Assembly: GCA_964368755.1 (NCBI GenBank)
Contig: CAYJCR010000005.1
Coordinates: 1-64,000, forward strand
Length of the DNA stretch: 64,000 bases
Reading direction: 5' to 3'
Source of the DNA: CALVZT01 sp964368755
GTDB lineage: Bacteria > Bacillota > Clostridia > Christensenellales > UBA1242
The notes under the pieces are model-generated. The model saw nothing but the letters and a program-made list of their open reading frames with translations. It was not told the DNA's origin and made no database searches. Shown here piece after piece: positions 8,313 to 16,750 of the stretch (position 1 is the first letter of the stretch; each line of letters begins with the position of its first letter). The position numbers were made by a program, and so were the translations under genes.

Positions 8313-10952
8313 ATGGCAACCAAAAAAGCTAAATATGTTTACTTATTCACAGAAGGCAATGCAGGAATGAGAAACCTTCTTGGTGGTAAAGGTGCAAATC
8401 TTGCAGAGATGACTAACCTTGGACTACCAGTTCCACAAGGCTTCACTGTAACAACAGAAGCTTGTAACAAATATTATGAAGATGGCAAAACTATTGCTCC
8501 TGAGATAGTAGAAGAGATCTCAGTTGCTCTTGCTAAACTAGAGAAGATCGCTGGTAAAAAGTTCGGTGATAACAAGAACCCATTCTTGGTATCAGTTAGA
8601 AGTGGAGCACGTGCTTCAATGCCTGGTATGATGGACACTATCTTGAACCTTGGACTTAACGATGTTGCAGTTGAAGGTATGGCAAAACTTACTAACAACC
8701 CAAGATTTGCTTATGACTCTTACCGTAGATTTATCCAAATGTTCTCAGACGTTGTTATGGGACTTGAGAAATCTAAATTCGAAAGAGTACTTGATGAGAT
8801 CAAAGCTAAGAAGAAAGTTAAATATGATTCTGACCTAAGTGCAGAAGATTTGAAAGAAGTTGTTGTTAAATTCAAAGCTTTCTACAAGAAAGAGATGAAG
8901 TCTGACTTCCCACAAGATCCTAAGACACAACTTATGGAATCAGTTAAGGCAGTATTCCGTAGCTGGGATAACCCAAGAGCTATCGTATACCGTCGTATGA
9001 ATGATATCCCTGGCAGTTGGGGAACAGCTGTTAACGTACAAGCAATGGTATTCGGTAATATGGGAGATGATTGTGGCACAGGTGTTGCTTTCACTCGTAG
9101 CCCATCTACTGGTGAGAAGAAGTTGTTCGGTGAGTACCTTATGAATGCACAAGGTGAGGACGTTGTTGCTGGTATCAGAACACCAATGCCTATCGCTTCA
9201 CTTCAAAAACAAAATCCTGCTATCTACAAGCAATTTGTAGAAGTATGTAATATCCTTGAGAGTCACTACAAAGATATGCAAGATATGGAGTTTACTATCG
9301 AGAGAGGTAAGCTATATATGCTTCAGACTCGTAATGGTAAGAGAACTGCTACTGCTGCACTTCAGATTGCAGTTGACTTAGTCAAAGAGAAAATGATCAC
9401 AAAAGATCAAGCTTTGCTTATGATTGACCCTAAACAACTTGATGCTTTGCTTCACCCACAATTTGATACAACAGCTTTGAAGGCTGCTAAGCCTATCGCT
9501 AAGGCTCTTCCAGCATCTCCTGGTGCTGCTTGTGGTATGGTTGTATTTGATGCAGAAACTGCTAAAGAATGGGCTGCAAATAAGAAGAAAGTTGTTCTTG
9601 TAAGACTTGAGACATCTCCAGAAGATATCGAAGGTATGTATGCTGCAGAAGGCGTTCTTACAGTTCGTGGTGGTATGACATCTCACGCAGCCGTTGTTGC
9701 TCGTGGTATGGGTACTGCTTGTGTTGCTGGTTGTGGTGAGATAATCATCGACGAAGCAAAGAAACAATTTGAACTTGCTGGCAAAGTATATCATGAGGGA
9801 GATTATATCTCACTTGATGGAAGTACTGGTAATATCTATGGTTCAGCTATCAAGACTGTTCCTGCTTCACTTAGTGGCAACTTCGGAACAATTATGCAAT
9901 GGGCTGATGAGAGAAGATCACTCAAAGTTAGAACAAATGCTGATACTCCAGCTGATGCTAGACAAGCATTCAAGTTCGGTGCAGAAGGTATTGGTCTATG
10001 CAGAACTGAGCATATGTTCTTTGATGCTGATAGAATCCCTGCAATCAGAGAGATGATTGTAAGTAGTACAGTAGAAGAGAGAAAGAAGGCTCTTGCCAAA
10101 CTTCTTCCTATGCAAAGAAAAGACTTTATCGGTCTATATACAGAGATGCAAGGTAACCCTGTAACAATACGTTTCCTTGATCCACCTCTACATGAGTTTA
10201 TGCCTCATACAGATGCTGATATGAAAGCTCTTGCTAAAGATATGGGTATCACATACAAGCAGATTAAGAACACTGTTGATTCTCTTCATGAGTTCAACCC
10301 AATGCTTGGTCACCGTGGTTGCCGTCTTGCAGTTACTTATCCAGAAATCGCTGAGATGCAGACAACTGCTGTTATCGAAGCTGCTCTTGCTGTAAGTAAG
10401 AAACAAGGCAAGCCAATTGTTCCTGAGATAATGATCCCACTTGTTGGAGAAGTTAAGGAACTTAAGTATGTCAAAGATATCGTATGTAAGACTGCTGATG
10501 CTATAATCGCTAAGTCTGGTGTCAAGATGGAATACCATGTTGGTACTATGATTGAGATTCCACGTGCTGCTCTTACTGCAGATAAGATTGCTGAGCAAGC
10601 TGAGTTCTTCTCATTCGGTACAAACGACCTTACACAGATGACTTACGGATTCAGCCGTGATGATGCTGGTAAGTTCTTGAATGACTACTACGAGAAGAAG
10701 ATATTTGAGTCTGATCCATTCGCCCGTATTGACTTCGAAGGCGTTGGCAAGCTTATAGAAATGGCTGCTACTCTTGGAAGAAAAACTCGTCCAAATATCA
10801 AACTTGGTATATGTGGTGAGCAAGGTGGAGATCCAAGTTCTGTTGAGTTCTGTCACAATGCTGGACTTACTTATGTATCTTGTAGCCCATACCGTGTTCC
10901 TATTGCTAGACTTGCAGCTGCACAGGCTAACATTAGAAATCCACGTAAATAA
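8313..10952 (+). CDS. ppdK: Pyruvate, phosphate dikinase
   Basis: Interconverts pyruvate, ATP and phosphate with PEP, AMP and pyrophosphate; in anaerobic Clostridia it often serves PPi-linked glycolysis in the cytosol. The 879-aa chain has the N-terminal ATP-grasp domain (GGKGANLAEM, SVRSGARASMPGMMDT), the phosphohistidine domain GGMTSHAAVVARGMG with His near residue 457, and the C-terminal PEP/pyruvate barrel with catalytic Cys in GICGEQGGDP near residue 833. It has its own promoter and is monocistronic. The dikinase regulatory kinase (DUF299) often found nearby in Bacillota is absent from the window. Codon use is strongly biased towards CTT, AAC and TAC forms, consistent with high expression. 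Confidence 0.98.
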   Translation: MATKKAKYVYLFTEGNAGMRNLLGGKGANLAEMTNLGLPVPQGFTVTTEACNKYYEDGKTIAPEIVEEISVALAKLEKIAGKKFGDNKNPFLVSVRSGARASMPGMMDTILNLGLNDVAVEGMAKLTNNPRFAYDSYRRFIQMFSDVVMGLEKSKFERVLDEIKAKKKVKYDSDLSAEDLKEVVVKFKAFYKKEMKSDFPQDPKTQLMESVKAVFRSWDNPRAIVYRRMNDIPGSWGTAVNVQAMVFGNMGDDCGTGVAFTRSPSTGEKKLFGEYLMNAQGEDVVAGIRTPMPIASLQKQNPAIYKQFVEVCNILESHYKDMQDMEFTIERGKLYMLQTRNGKRTATAALQIAVDLVKEKMITKDQALLMIDPKQLDALLHPQFDTTALKAAKPIAKALPASPGAACGMVVFDAETAKEWAANKKKVVLVRLETSPEDIEGMYAAEGVLTVRGGMTSHAAVVARGMGTACVAGCGEIIIDEAKKQFELAGKVYHEGDYISLDGSTGNIYGSAIKTVPASLSGNFGTIMQWADERRSLKVRTNADTPADARQAFKFGAEGIGLCRTEHMFFDADRIPAIREMIVSSTVEERKKALAKLLPMQRKDFIGLYTEMQGNPVTIRFLDPPLHEFMPHTDADMKALAKDMGITYKQIKNTVDSLHEFNPMLGHRGCRLAVTYPEIAEMQTTAVIEAALAVSKKQGKPIVPEIMIPLVGEVKELKYVKDIVCKTADAIIAKSGVKMEYHVGTMIEIPRAALTADKIAEQAEFFSFGTNDLTQMTYGFSRDDAGKFLNDYYEKKIFESDPFARIDFEGVGKLIEMAATLGRKTRPNIKLGICGEQGGDPSSVEFCHNAGLTYVSCSPYRVPIARLAAAQANIRNPRK

Positions 10953-11082
10953 TTCTAGAGCATAAAATAAGCGAATTTCTTTGTCAATTAAAAATAATTC
11001 AGAACAGTTATGTATGTCTATATACACGCCTGTTCTGAATTTTTTTATTTCCTCGAACTTCATCTTATTTTATGCTCTAGAA
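10953..11082. repeat. Nested inverted repeat behind ppdK
   Basis: A perfect 19-bp inverted repeat, TTCTAGAGCATAAAATAAG at 10953-10971 and its complement at 11064-11082, encloses a second 12-bp inverted repeat with a T-run (the inner terminator). The left arm begins at the base after the ppdK stop codon. No target-site duplication is evident at the ends. It could be a long composite 3' stem protecting the ppdK message, or a small MITE-like element. Confidence 0.8.
10996..11047 (+). terminator. Inner terminator hairpin of ppdK
   Basis: AATTCAGAACAG (10996-11007) pairs with CTGTTCTGAATT (11030-11041); the loop itself can form a TGTAT/ATACA stem. A T-rich run to 11047 follows, giving a typical intrinsic terminator. 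Confidence 0.8.
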
Positions 11083-11160
11083 AAATCAAAAGTATATCCA
11101 TTGGTTTAATTTTGTTGTGCAATGATGATATTTATTGTAAACTATATACAGGAGATAATT

Positions 11161-11721
11161 ATGTTATACGTTGTTAGGCATGGTCAGACTACATACAATG
11201 AACTTGGAAGGGTGCAAGGGCACATTGACACTCCACTTTCTGACTATGGCAAGTCTCAAGCTAGGGCTGTGGCTTTGGAACTCAAAGGTATAGTGTTTGA
11301 TAAGATATATTCTTCACCTTTGTCTAGAGCTTATGATACGGCTGCTGAGATCAATAAATACCACAATCAAGAGATTATCCTTGATGATAGGCTAAAAGAG
11401 TTTAAACTAGGCTCTTTTGAAGGGCAATTGTGGGACAAGATGTCTGAGAAAGAAAGTGAAGATGTCTTAATAAGAACGGATTTGTTTGGAGGCGAAACAA
11501 GACTAATGATGTGTGCGAGGATAAAAGATTTTTTGAGAGAGATTTTGTCGAGCGTGTCTGATAATTGCAATATATTGTTGGTTGCACACGGTGGAGTTGT
11601 TAACACAATCAACAATATTGTGAAGCATAATATGATTGAGCAAGGTATGTGGGAATGGAATCCAATCAAGAATACTCAATGTGAAAAGTATGATATTTCA
11701 GTATTAAAAGGTCTTGTATAG
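11161..11721 (+). CDS. Histidine phosphatase (phosphoglycerate mutase-like)
   Basis: Member of the histidine phosphatase superfamily. RHGQT with the phospho-accepting His is at residues 6-10, the SSPLSRAYDTA motif near residue 46 and VAHGGVV in the C-terminal half complete the active site. With 186 aa it resembles the small GpmB/CobC/PhoE-like phosphatases and not glycolytic phosphoglycerate mutase; the substrate cannot be told. The start at 11161 is preferred over ATG 11122 because AGGAG lies six bases upstream and the motif then begins at residue 6, as usual. A terminator follows. Confidence 0.85.
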   Translation: MLYVVRHGQTTYNELGRVQGHIDTPLSDYGKSQARAVALELKGIVFDKIYSSPLSRAYDTAAEINKYHNQEIILDDRLKEFKLGSFEGQLWDKMSEKESEDVLIRTDLFGGETRLMMCARIKDFLREILSSVSDNCNILLVAHGGVVNTINNIVKHNMIEQGMWEWNPIKNTQCEKYDISVLKGLV

Positions 11722-11735
11722 TCTATTGTGGATAG

Positions 11736-11764
11736 AATAGTAGAAGAAAAGCTACTATTTTTTT
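11736..11764 (+). terminator. Terminator after the histidine phosphatase gene
   Basis: Stem AATAGTAG / CTACTATT with an eight-base loop, followed by a T-run. Confidence 0.8.
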
Positions 11765-11785
11765 GTCTTACAGATAGCCTTGGAG

Positions 11786-11814
11786 TTGACAAAATTGTTC
11801 GGGAGGGGTATACT
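11786..11814 (+). promoter_or_regulatory. Promoter of the NUDIX gene
   Basis: TTGACA, 17-base spacer, TATACT: five to six matches in each box. The predicted start of transcription is only about a dozen bases from the ATG, so the AGAGG site sits almost at the 5' end of the message. Confidence 0.75.
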
Positions 11815-11832
11815 GGTTTTAGAGGATAATAT

Positions 11833-12375
11833 ATGATTGGGTATTTTGATGTATTGAACGAAAATGGTGTAAAAACTGGCGAGCTCTGTACAAGACAGGA
11901 TGCACATAAGTTGGGCATATGGCATAGGGCAGTCATTGTTGCTATTGTTAATGATGACAATCAGGTACTTGTGCAACAAAGAGCCAAAGACAAAGAGAAG
12001 TTCCCTAACTTGTGGGATATCTCTATGGCTGGTCACGTATCAAGTGGAGATGATGCTACATCTACGGCTAGTAAGGAACTGAATGAAGAGATTGGAGTTA
12101 CGATGGGATTTAATTCTCAAGTAAAAGATTTTAGATTTATTACTTCTTTTAGAAGAAGTGATACAATAGGTACATTTATAGAAAATCAGTATTATGACCT
12201 TTTTATTATTAGGAAGAATCTTTATTTGAATAAAGATGCAAGTATGCAACTTGAGGAAGTTCAGGATATTCAATGGAAGTCGATTTCTCAAATCTTAAAG
12301 ATGAGAAAGGAATGTTTGTTCCATCCAAGAACTGAATGGATAGATGAAGTAATAAAGTTTATAAATAAGTTTTAA
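11833..12375 (+). CDS. NUDIX hydrolase, IPP-isomerase-like subfamily
   Basis: 180-aa NUDIX-fold protein resembling the YfcD / isopentenyl-diphosphate isomerase-like group (MIGYFDVLNENG, GIWHRAV, NLWDISMAGHV). The Nudix box is GHVSSGDDATSTASKELNEE followed by IGV: the first acidic position is Asp where Glu is usual and the Arg of REUXEE is Lys, so the metal site is slightly unusual. Members hydrolyse nucleoside diphosphate derivatives; the substrate is unknown. It stands alone with its own promoter and terminator. Confidence 0.85.
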   Translation: MIGYFDVLNENGVKTGELCTRQDAHKLGIWHRAVIVAIVNDDNQVLVQQRAKDKEKFPNLWDISMAGHVSSGDDATSTASKELNEEIGVTMGFNSQVKDFRFITSFRRSDTIGTFIENQYYDLFIIRKNLYLNKDASMQLEEVQDIQWKSISQILKMRKECLFHPRTEWIDEVIKFINKF

Positions 12376-12386
12376 CAAAATAAAGG

Positions 12387-12430
12387 AAAATCCGTATTGA
12401 TGTCGAATATGACTATTAATCGGATTTTTT
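12387..12430 (+). terminator. Terminator after the NUDIX gene
   Basis: AAAATCCG pairs with CGGATTTT across a 26-base loop, with a T-run at the end. The loop is long but the layout is that of an intrinsic terminator. Confidence 0.6.
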
Positions 12431-12479
12431 ATATGCCCATAGTATATGTGGACAAGAAATATTATTGGGAGAAAATGGT

Positions 12480-14228
12480 TTGCAGAACAAAGGATATGAC
12501 CTTGATTGGATAGAAAAGCTCAAGAGTGCAAACGATATCGTGTCAGTAATCTCGAAATATGTCACTTTACAAAAAAAAGGTAAGACATACTGGGGTTGCT
12601 GTCCTTTTCATTTTGAAAAAACCCCTTCTTTTGCTGTTAATGAGATAGAGCAGTACTATCATTGCTTTGGTTGTGGCGAAAGTGGAGATGTCATCAAGTT
12701 TGTCCAAAAGATTGAATCACTCGACTTTATGGGTGCTATTACCAATCTTGCAGAGCGAGTTGGTATGGAAGTACCTAAATATAGTGGCGAAGAAAAAATA
12801 TTTGAGCAGAATAGCAAAAAACAGAAGTGCTATCAAGCGTGCAATCTTGCAATGAAACATTATATGGAGAATCTTCCACATAGTGAGATTGCTAACAAAT
12901 ATCTTGCCAAGAGACAACTTACTCAGAAAGAAGTGGACAAGTTCGGGATAGGATATTCCAAAGGCTGGACAGATGTCATTGGAGTCCTTAGTAGGCAGAA
13001 TATTTCGACTGCTACTATGCTAGAAGCAGGCATTGTTGCCAAGAAGAATGATAGATGCTATGATGTAATGGCAGAAAGACTTATATTCCCAATCATCAAT
13101 TCGTATGGAGACTGCATTGGTTTTACAGCACGTGCTCTTGATGATCAGAAGTTTGCAAAATATCGTAATACAGAACAGACAATCATTTTTGACAAAAGCA
13201 AGACAGTATATAATATACATAATGTCAAAAAGCTCAAACAGGAGAGTGGCATAGATAACATAATCATATGCGAAGGTGCAATGGATGTTATTGCTATGGT
13301 CAAAGCAAGCTTTGAAAATACGGTTGCTTGCATGGGTACGGCGATTACAGCCTTCCACGCACGCGAGCTTAAACGTTTTGCACCACAAGTGATACTTTGC
13401 CTAGATGGCGACTTTGCTGGTCAAAAAGCTGCCTTTAGAGCCCTTGATATATTCTCAGATGAGGGGCTTGATGTGAGAGTAGTAACATTGCCAGAGAATC
13501 TGGACCCTGATGAATATCTTAAGAAGTACGGTGCAGAAAAACTTCAAGAAGAGATATCAAAAGCTGAAGTTAGCATAGATTACAAATTGAAGAAAATTGC
13601 TAGCAAGTATAACCTTAACAACAATTATGAGAATGCCAAGTATATCAAAGAAGCCCTTGCCATTATCAACAAACTTGGCAGTAAGGCAGAGCAGGAAGTA
13701 TATCTCAAATTGGTAAGGGATTTGACCAAAGTATCAGTCGATGTATTGAGGAGAGATATTAGTGGAGATTCTTTGAATGCCTCTGTTCGTCAAGAAGAGA
13801 AGAGCCTTCCGGTTCAAGAAGAAGGATTGCTCAAGGCAACCAAGTTCGTGCTTGCAAGTATGTTACATAAAAAGGACTATGTCCAAACCGACATAGACAA
13901 CATATATTTTAAGAATAATAATTACCAGAAGCTATTTGATTACATTAAGAACTTGACAAGTCAGGGCAAAGAGATTACAATAAGTGAAGTTTTTTCGCTA
14001 TTCGATGTCGATGACAACAAAGATATCAAGGATTTGATTGATTACAATTTTGAACAATTTGTTGACCAGAAGAAGTATTACTATGAGAGTCTTGATAAGA
14101 TTCGCAAAACAGGTCTTGAATACAAGCAACAAGAACTCAAAGATAAGTTCAAGACTGAGACTGATCTAGAAAAACGTAGACAGATTGCAATAGAACTCAC
14201 TATGGTGACAAAAGAATTGAAAAAATAA
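12480..14228 (+). CDS. dnaG: DNA primase DnaG
   Basis: Synthesises RNA primers at the replication fork with the DnaB helicase. An N-terminal CHC2-type zinc domain (CPFH near residue 41 and HCFGCGESGD) is followed by the RNA polymerase-like core with Toprim motifs CEGAMDVIAM (near 260) and LDGDFAGQKA (near 310), then a helicase-binding C-terminal region. About 582 aa. The start is uncertain: TTG 12480 has GGGAG eight bases upstream and is preferred over TTG 12465, which has none. The stop overlaps the first possible ATG of rpoD by one base, as in the classic dnaG-rpoD operon. Confidence 0.95.
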   Translation: MQNKGYDLDWIEKLKSANDIVSVISKYVTLQKKGKTYWGCCPFHFEKTPSFAVNEIEQYYHCFGCGESGDVIKFVQKIESLDFMGAITNLAERVGMEVPKYSGEEKIFEQNSKKQKCYQACNLAMKHYMENLPHSEIANKYLAKRQLTQKEVDKFGIGYSKGWTDVIGVLSRQNISTATMLEAGIVAKKNDRCYDVMAERLIFPIINSYGDCIGFTARALDDQKFAKYRNTEQTIIFDKSKTVYNIHNVKKLKQESGIDNIIICEGAMDVIAMVKASFENTVACMGTAITAFHARELKRFAPQVILCLDGDFAGQKAAFRALDIFSDEGLDVRVVTLPENLDPDEYLKKYGAEKLQEEISKAEVSIDYKLKKIASKYNLNNNYENAKYIKEALAIINKLGSKAEQEVYLKLVRDLTKVSVDVLRRDISGDSLNASVRQEEKSLPVQEEGLLKATKFVLASMLHKKDYVQTDIDNIYFKNNNYQKLFDYIKNLTSQGKEITISEVFSLFDVDDNKDIKDLIDYNFEQFVDQKKYYYESLDKIRKTGLEYKQQELKDKFKTETDLEKRRQIAIELTMVTKELKK

Positions 14229-15301
14229 TGGAGAAAAATATGTTTGAAGATGAAAGATTTGGTGGTGAGATAGAAAAACTCATTGCTATCGCTAACAAAA
14301 AAGGCTCAATTAATGAGGAAGAAATCTATCTCAGGATGCTTAAGTACGAGGCAACTGCTGATGATAGCAAGCGAGTTATAGATTATCTTACTGAGCAAGG
14401 TATCAAGATCAATGCAACCAATGATATCTTGGATGATGAAGAACTCAACAAGATTGCAAGTCAAGTCAATGTTGATGATCCAGTCAAGATGTATCTCAAA
14501 GATATAGGCAAAGTTCCACTACTATCTGGTGATGAGGAGATAGAACTAGCTAAGAAGATGGTCGATGGCGACGAGTACGCTAAGGCAAAACTTTGCGAAG
14601 CGAACTTGAGACTTGTTGTAAGTATTGCCAAGCGTTATGTTGTTAGGACTAGTATGCAATTCCTTGACCTTATACAAGAAGGCAACCTTGGACTTCTCAA
14701 AGCAGTAGAGAAGTTTGATTACACCAAAGGCTTCCGTTTTAGTACCTATGCTACTTGGTGGATAAGACAATCAATTACAAGAGCAATAGCCGATCAAGCA
14801 CGTACAATACGTATACCTGTACATATGGTTGAGACTATCAACAAACTTATTAGAGTATCAAGACAGTTGTTGCAGACACTTGGTCGTGACCCTACTTCTG
14901 CAGAAATAGCCGAGAAGATGGGTATTAGTGAAGAAAGAGTCTGTGAGATACAGAAGATTGCTCAGGATCCAGTATCTTTGGAGAACCCTGTAGGTGAAGA
15001 AGAAGATAGTAAGATAGCAGACTTTGTCGAAGATGAAAGTATTAAGTCTCCAGTAGAAGCGGCATCTCAACTTATACTCAAAGAACAATTGCTTGCAGCA
15101 ATTGACACTCTTACTCCACGTGAGCAGAAGGTTATAAGGCTAAGATATGGTCTTGATGATTCTCATCCACGTACTTTGGAAGAAGTCGGCAAAGAGTTCA
15201 ATGTAACAAGAGAGCGTATTCGTCAGATTGAAGCCAAAGCATTAAGGAAACTCAGACACCCAAATCGTTGCAAGAAGCTTAAAGGATTCTGTGACGACTA
15301 A
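14228..15301 (+). CDS. rpoD: RNA polymerase primary sigma factor SigA/RpoD
   Basis: Housekeeping sigma factor. Region 1.1-like N-terminus, region 2 with DLIQEGNLGL, GFRFSTYATWWIRQSI (2.3-2.4 promoter melting and -10 recognition), region 3, and region 4.2 helix-turn-helix TLEEVGKEFNVTRERIRQIE that reads the -35 box. 357 aa is normal for Gram-positives. ATG 14228 overlaps the dnaG stop (TAATG); a second ATG at 14240 has GGAG at suitable distance and may be the real start, which would shorten the protein by four residues. The many TTGACA/TATAAT promoters in the window fit this factor. Confidence 0.97.
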   Translation: MEKNMFEDERFGGEIEKLIAIANKKGSINEEEIYLRMLKYEATADDSKRVIDYLTEQGIKINATNDILDDEELNKIASQVNVDDPVKMYLKDIGKVPLLSGDEEIELAKKMVDGDEYAKAKLCEANLRLVVSIAKRYVVRTSMQFLDLIQEGNLGLLKAVEKFDYTKGFRFSTYATWWIRQSITRAIADQARTIRIPVHMVETINKLIRVSRQLLQTLGRDPTSAEIAEKMGISEERVCEIQKIAQDPVSLENPVGEEEDSKIADFVEDESIKSPVEAASQLILKEQLLAAIDTLTPREQKVIRLRYGLDDSHPRTLEEVGKEFNVTRERIRQIEAKALRKLRHPNRCKKLKGFCDD

Positions 15302-15321
15302 ACAAATAAAAGGGAAGTATT

Positions 15322-16020
15322 ATGTTAAAAAATATTATAAACTATCAGAAGTTTGATGCCAAGTTGGTAAGACTTGAGAGAGAGCTAGCGCAAGATGAAT
15401 CAAAGAAGGTCGTATCTGCAATGGTTGCTTCTGTCAAAGATTCTCAAAGCAAACTTATGACATTGGAGAAAGATGCAGAAACACAAGTCAAAGAATTGTC
15501 TTCATTAAAGCAAGAATATGACAATACCCTCAATGATCTCAACAGCCTTATTAAGACAGATGTGTCTAGTATGGAAGAGAGTAAGATCAAAGAGACAGCA
15601 GATAAGATCAACCAGATGTCTAGTAAGTTGACAGTGATTGAGAGAAAGTTGTCCACATACAATGACAAAGCGAACAATATTTTGAAGAACTTTGAATCTA
15701 CAAAGAAAAGTATCATTATGTCTAAACAGAAACATAAGGAAGCTAAGGATAAGTATGATGAGAAGGTTGCTAAATTAACCCCTCAGATCAACGAAATCAA
15801 GGCAGAACTTAGTTCTCTTGAGAAGACTCTTGACAAAGAATTGTTTGCCAAATACAAGGTTCGTAGGGCTGACAATATCTTCCCAGTATTTGTACCACTT
15901 ACCAACAATTCTTGTGGAGGATGTATGATGGGAGTATCCCAAGCCAATGTCCAACAGATCAAGAACAAAGGCTATATGGAATGTGAACAATGCCACAGGA
16001 TAATATATATCGAGGAATAA
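15322..16020 (+). CDS. Coiled-coil protein with C4 zinc ribbon (DUF164-type)
   Basis: 232 aa; residues about 1-180 are an almost continuous alpha-helical coiled coil rich in Lys, Glu, Ser and Leu, and the C-terminus holds a zinc ribbon CGGCMMG...CEQC. This is the zf-RING_7/DUF164 family, often found beside rpoD or nif3-like genes in Clostridia. The molecular role is not established; the structure suggests a nucleic-acid-associated scaffold. It is the third gene of the dnaG-rpoD operon, 20 bp after rpoD, and is followed by a strong terminator. Confidence 0.88.
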   Translation: MLKNIINYQKFDAKLVRLERELAQDESKKVVSAMVASVKDSQSKLMTLEKDAETQVKELSSLKQEYDNTLNDLNSLIKTDVSSMEESKIKETADKINQMSSKLTVIERKLSTYNDKANNILKNFESTKKSIIMSKQKHKEAKDKYDEKVAKLTPQINEIKAELSSLEKTLDKELFAKYKVRRADNIFPVFVPLTNNSCGGCMMGVSQANVQQIKNKGYMECEQCHRIIYIEE

Positions 16021-16027
16021 TAAATAT

Positions 16028-16055
16028 AACACACTTATTATAAGTGTGTTTTTTT
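16028..16055 (+). terminator. Terminator of the dnaG-rpoD operon
   Basis: Near-continuous palindrome AACACACTTA / TAAGTGTGTT with a three-base loop and a seven-T tail. Confidence 0.9.
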
Positions 16056-16105
16056 ATGACACAAACGTTTAGTTGCTTGATATGATTGAGTACTTTGTTA
16101 TGCTA

Positions 16106-16684
16106 CTAGCGATTAAGATAATCACTTAGTTTGTCTTCACTATTATAAGCCGTAGATACTGCTGTCTGATGCGCAGGATCAAGGTTGTTGGCGCCATGAG
16201 TTCTACTCATATAGAAGTGTATACAAGAATGTCCGGTCATATTATTGCCTTCTACAAGGTCATACGAGTGGGGATATCCATTGATAGATCCTGCCATATA
16301 TCTACCGTTGTATAGTACCCATACTGGTCTACGTGTCCAACTCCATTCATTGCCATAGATAGAGTAGAATATAGAAGTATCAGTTGCGGTTATTGGCTCT
16401 ACATCTGCATGGTTGTATCCACCTACACGCTTAACGGTATAACTTCTGAGGGTGTCTACATCTATTACCTTGGCTGTGGTGTATTTTTCAAAATACTCAT
16501 TGACGAAGTCAAACCAGTTGTCTTTGTGTACAGTCACGGTGATACGGCTAGGTGTGGTCTTTGTCGTATCATTATCAGATGCCTCAGCTCCTTCGAGAGT
16601 TATAGTATTGAGTGGCAATAGAAAAAATTGTGCAACAACTACCAATGCTACAGATATGATCAAGGTTATACTTAGACTCTTCAT
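16106..16684 (-). CDS. Secreted or membrane-anchored protein with Cys/His (L,D-transpeptidase-like) motif
   Basis: 192 aa starting MKSLSIT with an N-terminal signal or anchor helix (residues about 4-24). The C-terminal half reads ASINGYPHSYDLV...GHSCIHFYMSRTHG...DPAHQ (AGS at the start of the first piece), a Cys/His/Arg pattern that I associate with clostridial wall proteins and that recalls the SHGC motif of L,D-transpeptidases. Catalysis is inference. No ribosome binding site is visible before the ATG at 16684, but a nine-bp AT-rich inverted repeat ends four bases before it. It lies 66 bp behind the ABC permease and may be the last gene of that operon. Confidence 0.65.
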   Translation of the reverse strand: MKSLSITLIISVALVVVAQFFLLPLNTITLEGAEASDNDTTKTTPSRITVTVHKDNWFDFVNEYFEKYTTAKVIDVDTLRSYTVKRVGGYNHADVEPITATDTSIFYSIYGNEWSWTRRPVWVLYNGRYMAGSINGYPHSYDLVEGNNMTGHSCIHFYMSRTHGANNLDPAHQTAVSTAYNSEDKLSDYLNR

Positions 16685-16686
16685 AA

Positions 16687-16730
16687 TAGTATTATTTGTA
16701 ATGCAAATAAAATTATGAATAATAATACTA
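16687..16730 (-). repeat. AT-rich inverted repeat ahead of the Cys/His protein gene
   Basis: AGTATTATT and AATAATACT, nine bases each, flank a 24-base spacer directly upstream of the start codon. It could fold in the message and cover the start, or be an operator. AT-rich chance pairing is also possible. Confidence 0.4.
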
Positions 16731-16750
16731 TGGTTCAATAAGTTGATATT

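Noticed and set aside
9378..9794. 138-codon minus-strand frame in ppdK
   Set aside because: Antisense to a well-conserved enzyme, composition of a shadow frame, no start signals.
10611..11063. 150-codon minus-strand frame across the ppdK end and inverted repeat
   Set aside because: Mostly antisense to ppdK and running through the terminator; no ribosome binding site.
10953..11082. Insertion sequence call for the inverted repeat
   Set aside because: No transposase, only 130 bp, no target-site duplication; kept as a repeat of open nature.
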